In this document: one piece after another, positions 1 to 4,131 of the stretch | Position numbering within the stretch: the first letter of the stretch is position 1 | Layout: each line of letters begins with the position of its first letter | Source of the DNA: Spirochaetaceae bacterium | GTDB lineage: Bacteria; Spirochaetota; Spirochaetia; Treponematales; Breznakiellaceae | Length of the DNA stretch: 7,195 nucleotides | NCBI GenBank assembly: GCA_031269165.1 | Contig: JAISZQ010000343.1 | Span: 1-7,195, forward strand | Reading direction: 5' to 3' | The notes under the pieces: model-generated | The model's input: the letters and a program-made list of their open reading frames with translations, nothing else | Told to the model about the DNA's origin: nothing | Databases searched by the model: none | Made by a program: the position numbers and the translations under genes

Positions 1-10
1 AACGTCCCGC

Positions 11-82
11 GTTCTTGAACGCTGATTCCGGCGCACGGACAGGCATGGCGTGTGTTTCGCGCCCGAAACAGCGCTCAAGAAC
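11..82. repeat. Imperfect inverted repeat with nested hairpin
   Basis: GTTCTTGAACGCTG at 11-24 is the reverse complement of CAGCGCTCAAGAAC at 69-82 at 13 of 14 positions. Nested next to the right arm is a tight hairpin, TGTTTCG (53-59) and CGAAACA (64-70) around a CGCC loop. There is no T-run after either, so it is not a simple intrinsic terminator. It looks like an intergenic palindromic repeat unit. Its function is unknown. Confidence 0.5.
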
Positions 83-205
83 GGCGTTTCCCGCCCCGGA
101 TAAGGAGACCGGGGCTGACGAAAACGGAACGCCGTCCACGGGCCGCCCTTCTTTTACGGTTTTGAGGAGGAGGGCGGCCGTGTTTATGAGCGCTGATTCC
201 GGCGC
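20..205 (+). repeat. 15-bp direct repeat, two copies (20-34 and 191-205)
   Basis: The 15-mer CGCTGATTCCGGCGC occurs exactly at 20-34 and again at 191-205. The first copy overlaps the left arm of the 11-82 inverted repeat. The second follows the 141-179 hairpin. Two exact copies within 200 bases suggest that the stretch is built from tandemly or locally duplicated repeat units. No coding role is evident. Confidence 0.55.
141..179. repeat. 9-bp-stem inverted repeat
   Basis: GGCCGCCCT at 141-149 pairs exactly with AGGGCGGCC at 171-179 across a 21-base loop. The arms are GC-only apart from one terminal A:T pair, so the RNA or cruciform form would be stable. No U-tract follows on either strand, which argues against a standard Rho-independent terminator. 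Confidence 0.45.
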
Positions 206-306
206 GCGCGACGCCCTGCTGGGGCGAAGAGGCAACGGATAATGGAAAAGGGAAAAAGCCGGGAAAACCGTGCGAAAAGGGCCTGAAGAGGGCCGAAAAG
301 GGGTAT

Positions 307-405
307 TTAGCGGCTTAAAACGTTTTCGAGGGGGGGGGGGGATACACCCGCGATAAGGGAGGGGGTCACGAGGAATTTATTCTTCAAAAACACCGTTTTT
401 TGCAT
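307..405 (-). CDS. Possible 32-residue peptide frame crossing a G12 tract
   Basis: This short frame starts at ATG 405-403 and ends with TAA at 309-307. It begins MQKTVFLKNKFLVTPSL and then reads through a poly-C run on the coding strand (Ser-Pro-Pro-Pro). A purine-rich ribosome binding site, AAGAAAGG (419-412), lies six bases before the ATG. A strong sigma-70-type promoter (486-458) lies just upstream, with a small hairpin in the leader. I recognise no family. The coding strand carries twelve C in a row (330-341 on the plus strand), so a change in tract length would change the C-terminus. One alternative frame after the tract stops after four codons, while the other stays open for roughly 100 codons. 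It could be a phase-variable small gene, the start of a decayed gene, or a chance frame behind a promoter for a non-coding RNA. The expression signals are the main support. Confidence 0.3.
   Translation of the reverse strand: MQKTVFLKNKFLVTPSLIAGVSPPPLENVLSR
330..341. repeat. Homopolymer tract, 12 G
   Basis: Twelve consecutive G lie on the plus strand, inside the 32-codon minus-strand frame. Tracts of this length are prone to slipped-strand mispairing. They are also prone to sequencing miscalls, so the exact length should be treated with caution. Confidence 0.9.
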
Positions 406-422
406 AGCCAGCCTTTCTTATA

Positions 423-445
423 TGCCCCGGCACTGTTGCCGGGCA
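423..445. other. Leader hairpin between promoter and small frame
   Basis: TGCC(C)CGGCA at 423-432 pairs with TGCCGGGCA at 437-445 around the loop CTGT, with one bulged C. On the minus strand the hairpin falls between the promoter at 486-458 and the ribosome binding site at 419-412, so it would sit in the 5' leader of the transcript. It has no following T-run. It could stabilise the transcript or influence translation, but this is inference. Confidence 0.4.
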
Positions 446-457
446 ATCATGGGTATA

Positions 458-486
458 GGTATACCACACACGAAAAACTTTGTCAA
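458..486 (-). promoter_or_regulatory. Strong sigma-70-type promoter, minus strand
   Basis: Read on the minus strand, a perfect -35 TTGACA (486-481) is followed after exactly 17 bases by TATACC (463-458). A TGG immediately before it gives an extended -10. The -10 lies in the 8-bp palindrome GGTATACC. Transcription would run leftward from about position 450 through the leader hairpin into the frame at 405-307. This is one of the two clearest promoter matches in the window. Confidence 0.55.
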
Positions 487-615
487 GGGGTGCCCCGCAG
501 AAAACACGAAAAAAGCATGGTTTGTTGCGATAAAACCGGGGCGGGGCGTTTATGACGCCTTCGGGAATCGTCATCACCTGGCTGCTATGGCGCAGACAGA
601 CGGAGGAGAGGAACG
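487..615. other. Spacer downstream of the Rpn pseudogene
   Basis: The gap between the pseudogene stop and the minus-strand promoter holds no gene that I can support. A small inverted repeat, GGCGT/ACGCC (545-549 and 555-559), is present, without a T-run. Confidence 0.4.
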
Positions 616-715
616 TTACAGCCTCGCTATTTCGTCTGTGGAGAGGCCGGTATATCTGATTATTTTTTCGACAACTTCCCCATCGGCCTTCATGTTTCGG
701 GCCATTTCCCGCCGA

Positions 716-763
716 CCTTCCTGAATGCCCGCCAGTCGGCCTTCCTGAATACCCGCCAGCCGC
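716..763 (-). repeat. 24-bp tandem repeat, two units, in the Rpn tail
   Basis: Two adjacent 24-base units (716-739 and 740-763) differ at only a few positions. On the minus strand they encode the octapeptide EGRLAGIQ twice, within the hydrophilic tail of the Rpn-type protein. In-frame tandem repeats of this kind are common in the C-terminal tails of this family and can expand or contract without breaking the frame. Confidence 0.8.
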
Positions 764-1336
764 CCTTTCCGCTCGCCTTCCAGCCGCGCGCCTTTTATGC
801 CGATCTGGTAGTCCATGCGGGTCTGCTCGTACAGGTCGTAGGCGTGTAACAGCCCGGGATCGCGCATGATCAGCGCCATCTTCTCCTGTGCCGCCCGTAT
901 CGCCGTGTCCATACTCAATACCTCCTCTATCAGTTCCGCCGGGCTCTGCTCGTCAAAGCAGGTCATCCACCGGTGTAACGGATTGTTCATGTCTTTATCT
1001 TTCAGCCTGCGCCATTTTACCACCTCTATGAAGCGCATCTCCAGCGCGTCCGTCAGCATATACTCCTTGTGCCGGTCCTCGTAGATGTGAAAGCTCGTGT
1101 AGAACTCCTCAAGCGGGATATAGACAAAATCGAGTATGTTTATGACGATCACCTTCGGCATTTCGCCGTAGTCCCGGCCTTCGCTTATGCCCCGCGAGTA
1201 TTCCCGCGCCCAGTAGTGCAGCGACCGCCGTTCCATGTTGTATTCGTTTGTCAGCTGGACTTCTATGTCCGTCTTCGAGTTGTCCTCGATCACGGCGCGG
1301 ACGTCAAGTTTGGAGAGTTTTCCGCCTGAGATTTCC

Positions 1337-1341
1337 GGGGG
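1337..1341 (-). other. Frameshift site in the Rpn pseudogene
   Basis: Upstream the minus-strand frame reads I-E-N-K-D-L. Downstream, one base out of register, it reads P-P-E-I-S-G-G-K-L-S-K-L-D-V. Restoring a single C to the five-C run joins the two into one continuous family-like segment. A sequencing error at the homopolymer could also explain this. It would not explain the missing N-terminus. Confidence 0.65.
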
Positions 1342-1439
1342 AGATCCTTGTTTTCGATAATTTCAAAGGAGGCGATTTTGTCCCTGCCGGAGCGGTTCAG
1401 AACGGCGTTGAGGAAGGAGGGGTGGGCCTACAACCCTCA

Positions 1440-1515
1440 ACATCCTGTTTCGGGTTTCCGGCCGGGGATGACCTTCTCACTGGATTGCTTCGCTTCGCTC
1501 GCAATGACAGGACCG
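1440..1515 (-). repeat. Dispersed VIASEAKQS-type intergenic repeat
   Basis: On the minus strand this segment contains GTCATTGCGAGCGAAGCG and translates as VIASEAKQSSEKVIPGRKP. Segments of this wording recur as dispersed, non-genic repeats in many unrelated bacterial genomes and are often mis-annotated as small proteins. It abuts the broken N-terminal end of the Rpn pseudogene, so it marks the junction between the old gene and inserted repeat DNA. Only this copy is in the window, so its dispersed nature is recalled, not shown here. Confidence 0.55.
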
Positions 1516-1532
1516 GGAGGGAAGGGGGGCGT

Positions 1533-1551
1533 TGCGGGGGTGTCCCCCGCA
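1533..1551. repeat. GC-rich hairpin, 8-bp stem
   Basis: TGCGGGGG (1533-1540) and CCCCCGCA (1544-1551) pair perfectly around the three-base loop TGT. The half-site resembles the core of the 40-bp palindrome 20 bases downstream (TTGCGGGG). The two may therefore be related repeat units. No T-run follows on either strand. Confidence 0.6.
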
Positions 1552-1571
1552 GAAGGGGGTAGCGGAGGACG

Positions 1572-1611
1572 GCTCAAACCATTGCGGGGTATACCCCGCA
1601 ATGGTTTGAGC
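1572..1611. repeat. Perfect 40-bp palindrome
   Basis: Positions 1572-1591 are the exact reverse complement of 1592-1611, with no spacer and no mismatch. The half-site is GCTCAAACCATTGCGGGGTA and the centre is GTATAC. Both strands therefore read the same peptide, LKPLRGIPRNGLS, in one frame, which shows the symmetry independently. It lies outside any gene, between the VIASEAKQS-type repeat and the left copy of the long inverted repeat. It could form a cruciform or, if transcribed, a very stable hairpin. Confidence 0.95.
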
Positions 1612-1626
1612 GGGCCGTAGCGAGGG

Positions 1627-1686
1627 GGAAGGCGCGACAATTTGCCGATTCCCCCCCCCCCTTTGCCGAGATTTTGAACAGGCTCT
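1627..1686 (+). repeat. Long inverted repeat, left copy
   Basis: This copy is matched in inverse orientation by 7056-7110. The inner 19 bases, GAGATTTTGAACAGGCTCT (1668-1686), are identical to the reverse complement of 7056-7074. The outer 24 bases, starting GGAAGGCGCG, match at 22 of 24 positions. Between them this copy has eleven C (1651-1661) where the right copy has five. The inner edge, read outward as AGAGCCTGTTCAAAATCTC, looks like an insertion-sequence or MITE terminus, but I cannot name a family. Confidence 0.85.
1651..1661. repeat. Homopolymer tract, 11 C
   Basis: Eleven consecutive C lie inside the left inverted-repeat copy. The equivalent tract at 7081-7085 has five G on the plus strand. 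The difference between otherwise very similar copies shows tract-length drift or unreliable basecalling. Confidence 0.9.
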
Positions 1687-1712
1687 TATATTCCGCCTAA
1701 ACCGGCGGCTTA

Positions 1713-1741
1713 TTCACCGGGACCCACGAATGTGCTATAAT
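1713..1741 (+). promoter_or_regulatory. Extended -10 promoter of the HD hydrolase gene
   Basis: A perfect TATAAT (1736-1741) is preceded by TGC, giving an extended -10. It lies 17 bases after TTCACC (1713-1718), which matches the -35 consensus at four of six positions. Transcription would start near 1748, giving a leader of about 29 bases before the ATG at 1777 with the ribosome binding site at 1761-1766. The promoter lies inside the inverted-repeat-bounded segment, so the gene does not depend on flanking DNA. Confidence 0.65.
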
Positions 1742-1776
1742 CAAGGGCAAAGAGCGTAAAAAGGAGTAATGGAGAG

Positions 1777-2352
1777 ATGAAGGACGATTTGACTCGTGAG
1801 GAGGCGCTGGCGTTGTTCAAAAAATATAACGATGACCCGTTCCATATGCAGCACGCGCTGACGGTTGAGGGGGTGATGCGCTATTTTGCGGGTGCGCTGG
1901 GGTATGCGGATGAGGCGGACTTTTGGGCGAAGGCGGGGCTGTTGCACGACATCGATTTTGGGAAGTGGCCCGGCGAACACTGCAAGAAGGCGTCGGAACT
2001 GTTGCGTGAGGGTGGGGCGAGCGAGGAGTTGATTCACGCGGTGGTGAGCCACGGGTATGGGCTGACGGTGGACGTAGAGCCCCTGCACGAGATGGAGAAG
2101 GTGTTGTTCGCGGTGGACGAGCTCACCGGGCTCATTTGGGCGTGCGCGATTGTGCGGCCGTCAAGGAGCGTGCAGGACTTGGAGACGAAGAGTGTGAAGA
2201 AAAAGTTCAAGACGCTGAACTTTGCCGCCGGGTGTTCCCGCGAGGTGATTCAGAAGGGCGCGGCGATGCTGGGCTGGGAGTTGGACGATCTAATGGGGAG
2301 AACCATCCTGGCGATGCGGAGTTGCGAAGACGCTTATTCCTCGGTTGGCTAG
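1777..2352 (+). CDS. HD-superfamily hydrolase (predicted metal-dependent phosphohydrolase)
   Basis: This is a 191-residue, probably cytosolic, single-domain HD protein. HD proteins use bound divalent metal to cleave phosphate esters of nucleotides or related compounds, but the substrate of this subfamily is not known to me. Candidate metal ligands are His26 (in MQHALTVEG), His57-Asp58 (LLHDIDFGKWPGEH) and Asp114 (FAVDELTGLI). A second His-rich stretch, HAVVSHGYG, lies at 87-95. The C-terminal signature VRPS..SV.D.E.KSVKKKF (126-144), then FAAG and a helical tail, is typical of the predicted HD-hydrolase group I remember as COG2316. The length fits and all motifs are intact. ATG 1777 is supported by AAGGAG at 1761-1766, ten bases upstream. 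Codons are strongly G-biased (positions 1861-1920 have 29 G and 9 C). Its 3' end overlaps the convergent minus-strand gene by 63 bases. No signal peptide or membrane segment is seen. Confidence 0.9.
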   Translation: MKDDLTREEALALFKKYNDDPFHMQHALTVEGVMRYFAGALGYADEADFWAKAGLLHDIDFGKWPGEHCKKASELLREGGASEELIHAVVSHGYGLTVDVEPLHEMEKVLFAVDELTGLIWACAIVRPSRSVQDLETKSVKKKFKTLNFAAGCSREVIQKGAAMLGWELDDLMGRTILAMRSCEDAYSSVG

Positions 2353-4131
2353 GGCGGCGAAAAACTTTTGGCGGTCGCCTTTCGCGACGACGAGGAGGTT
2401 TTCTTCGGCGAAGCGGGCGACCCGGCGGAAGTCGGTGTCGCCGAGGAGCGCGGCGCGGGTTTCCTTGTCCGGGGAGAAATGGTAGACGAGAAAATCTCCG
2501 GTTTTCTCTTCGAGGATTCCGGCGTTTTTCCTGAGTCGGAAGAAGAAGTCTTCCCAGTGTTCGGCGGGGTTTTCGGCGACCAAGGCGCGGAACTTCTTTA
2601 CGCGCTCGTTGATGTCGGCTTTTCCCACGCACCCGTTGAGAAAGGAGGCGGCGCTTATTGCCCAGCGTTCGGTTCCGATTTTGGTGCCGATCTTGTCGAG
2701 GAATATGCGCCGTTCGATTGATTCGCCGCGCAGTGTTACATAGAACAACGACGGGTCGGCGATGATTTCAAAATTTTGCGCTCCCTCGTCCGGCTTTTTG
2801 TCGGTAAAGCCGAGGCACCACTTGCCAAATTCGGTGAGGCGGACGGCGCAGAGGCAGTCGTAGGGAGAGACGGGGATGTTCTTGCCGTTCAGCGTTGCGT
2901 TGAACGGGGGTTCGGCCACGGTGAGTTCCAGACAGCCGAACGCGGCAAAAACGAAGCAGTAGGCCCGAAAGAGGGGTTTGGTTACCAGTTCAAGGACGAG
3001 GGTGGAATCGGGGATAAGCTCGTTGTCTACGGAACGGTAGGTAACGCCATCCACGGTGAGCGAAGAGGCTTTGAGGCGGAAATAACTACAGAGGCTCACT
3101 TCGGAGAAGAGAAACACGCCTTGATTAAGGATGGACGAAAACGCCTCGTCTATCGGAGCGGGCGTTTCCCGGTTTGCGATGGACGAGAGGAATTCAAAGA
3201 AAATGTGCCGCAAGACGGGTTGCTCCAGCGTAACTTCAAAATTGGGATAGGTCCGCTTTTTCAGATAGGAGCCGATCAAAAGGCCCTCAACATAACTTCC
3301 CGCATAGTAGTAATAACTCCGTTTGTCGGGGTGAAACGGATTGAAAAACCGCTGAATCATATCACGCGCCCGGTCGCCGCCTTTCCACGACGAGCGCGGG
3401 TTGTCCTGGCAGAGAATAAACGTGGCGGCCAGGACGAGGCTGTCCGGCAAGGGAAAATCGCTTTCGGGAAAATGCGGGAAGCCGGATTCATGGTAGAGGG
3501 CTTGGGTTTCCTTCTTGGAAAACTTGAAGGGATTCTGGGAAGGCCCGGCTTGGAGGACGTTTCTGTTGGCCAATGCCTCGTAGAGAAGCCCGAACAGTCC
3601 GGAAAAGTTTCCCGCGTTATCAAAGACAAGCGTTTTCCCATTTGGGATGCTGCCGTTGGGATCATGGCATTCGGGCGGTTCCAAAAACGGCTTGAGCGCG
3701 ACCTGCATGATTTCAGGCATCTCGATGACAAAAACGTCGTGGGTCACGAGAACCGTCAAAAATTTCAAGCGAATCTCAGGATCGAGTTTGACATACGTGC
3801 GGTATCGGTCTTTTTCAATGATGACGAGTTGCTCTCCCGTCTCGTGTTCCAGCGGCGCGGCGGGGAAGGTTTTGTAAAAGGTGAGTTTGCGGATGATGAT
3901 CCGTTCCGTCTCGGTTAAGGTGGCAAACCATTCGTCGAAGGCATCCTGATTCTCGAAACACAGCGACTTGAGGACGATGGCGGCAAGTTCTTCGCGGCTC
4001 CGGCTGAGATCGCCTTCAGGATAGAACAGGCGGTAGAGTACCTTGGTGCGGGAAATGGTCATGCGGGTAAGGAGGTGTTTTAACCGCGTCCGATGTTCGT
4101 TACGCAGGTCGTCATGCGGTTCGTCATGCAT
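2290..4131 (-). CDS. SNF2-partner protein with XPB/Ssl2-like helicase-associated region
   Basis: This 613-residue soluble protein is encoded directly after the SNF2 gene. ATG 4131 overlaps the SNF2 stop in the arrangement ATGCATGA (8 bases), and GGGAGG (4142-4137) sits five bases before it. This supports translational coupling, even though the frame stays open upstream to 4326. No catalytic motif is seen. The N-terminal ~150 residues are mostly charged helices. Residues about 390-442 read like a winged-helix element: FGCLELTVAEP, then AVRLTEFGKWCLGF. From about 453 the order is FEIIADPSLFYV, a helical stretch with W490 and SAASFLNG, then VVAKGDRQKFFAALANRGI (581-599). This resembles the architecture of the XPB/Ssl2-like helicase-associated domain (Pfam Helicase_C_3), here without its own helicase motor. 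A run of four Tyr (273-276) is unusual. The gene is probably a DNA-binding or regulatory partner of the translocase. The domain call is by eye. The gene itself is near certain. Confidence 0.85.
   Translation of the reverse strand: MHDEPHDDLRNEHRTRLKHLLTRMTISRTKVLYRLFYPEGDLSRSREELAAIVLKSLCFENQDAFDEWFATLTETERIIIRKLTFYKTFPAAPLEHETGEQLVIIEKDRYRTYVKLDPEIRLKFLTVLVTHDVFVIEMPEIMQVALKPFLEPPECHDPNGSIPNGKTLVFDNAGNFSGLFGLLYEALANRNVLQAGPSQNPFKFSKKETQALYHESGFPHFPESDFPLPDSLVLAATFILCQDNPRSSWKGGDRARDMIQRFFNPFHPDKRSYYYYAGSYVEGLLIGSYLKKRTYPNFEVTLEQPVLRHIFFEFLSSIANRETPAPIDEAFSSILNQGVFLFSEVSLCSYFRLKASSLTVDGVTYRSVDNELIPDSTLVLELVTKPLFRAYCFVFAAFGCLELTVAEPPFNATLNGKNIPVSPYDCLCAVRLTEFGKWCLGFTDKKPDEGAQNFEIIADPSLFYVTLRGESIERRIFLDKIGTKIGTERWAISAASFLNGCVGKADINERVKKFRALVAENPAEHWEDFFFRLRKNAGILEEKTGDFLVYHFSPDKETRAALLGDTDFRRVARFAEENLLVVAKGDRQKFFAALANRGISVFATPHRQDGSPH

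Larger units (their letters stand above)
1..306. other. Gene-free, repeat-rich intergenic stretch
   Basis: I see no convincing gene in this stretch. Open frames exist on both strands, but they are low-complexity and rich in Pro, Arg and Ala, and they have no ribosome binding site or recognisable domain. What it does hold is several short direct and inverted repeats, listed separately. This suggests a decayed or repeat-derived intergenic region that continues beyond the left edge of the window. Confidence 0.5.
616..1427 (-). pseudogene. Rpn-family nuclease/putative transposase, truncated and frameshifted
   Basis: This is the remnant of a PD-(D/E)XK nuclease-family protein of the Rpn (recombination-promoting nuclease/putative transposase) type. 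The downstream part from GTG 1293 is open for 225 codons. It carries the family signature IEVQLTNEYNMERRSLHYWA, in which the E-V-Q is the E-x-Q part of the nuclease site, followed by VIVINILDF. It ends in a charged tail with EGRLAGIQ repeats and the typical ending EKIIRYTGLSTDEIARL. Upstream of 1293 the homology continues as GGKLSKLDVRAV, with the catalytic Asp in LDV. At the five-base run 1337-1341 the frame breaks. The preceding segment FLNAVLNRSGRDKIASFEII lies in another frame, so one base has been lost (or two gained). Before FLNAVL an in-frame TAG (1428-1430) and unrelated repeat DNA replace the expected N-terminal ~25-30 residues. The gene is almost certainly inactive as a full-length nuclease. 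A C-terminal fragment might still be made from an internal start. Confidence 0.85.

Noticed and set aside
423..445. Intrinsic terminator for the Rpn pseudogene or a left-hand gene
   Set aside because: The stem is good, but no T-run follows on either strand, and on the minus strand it sits between a promoter and a ribosome binding site.
422..724. A 100-codon plus-strand frame, and an opposing 66-codon minus-strand frame at 577-377
   Set aside because: The first runs into the 3' end of the Rpn pseudogene antisense. The second reads across the promoter and hairpin. Neither has a ribosome binding site or a family signature.
1437..1640. A small protein carrying VIASEAKQS
   Set aside because: It is a translation of a dispersed intergenic repeat plus a palindrome. 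The palindrome makes both strands read the same peptide, which is a sign of repeat DNA and not of a gene.
2207..2632. A 141-codon very Arg/Pro-rich minus-strand frame
   Set aside because: It overlaps both the HD gene and the SNF2 partner gene in other frames. The extreme basic composition is typical of a wrong-frame reading of GC-rich DNA.
2776..3918. A 380-codon open frame on the plus strand
   Set aside because: It lies wholly antisense to the SNF2 partner gene, has no ribosome binding site or recognisable motif, and owes its length to GC-rich composition.
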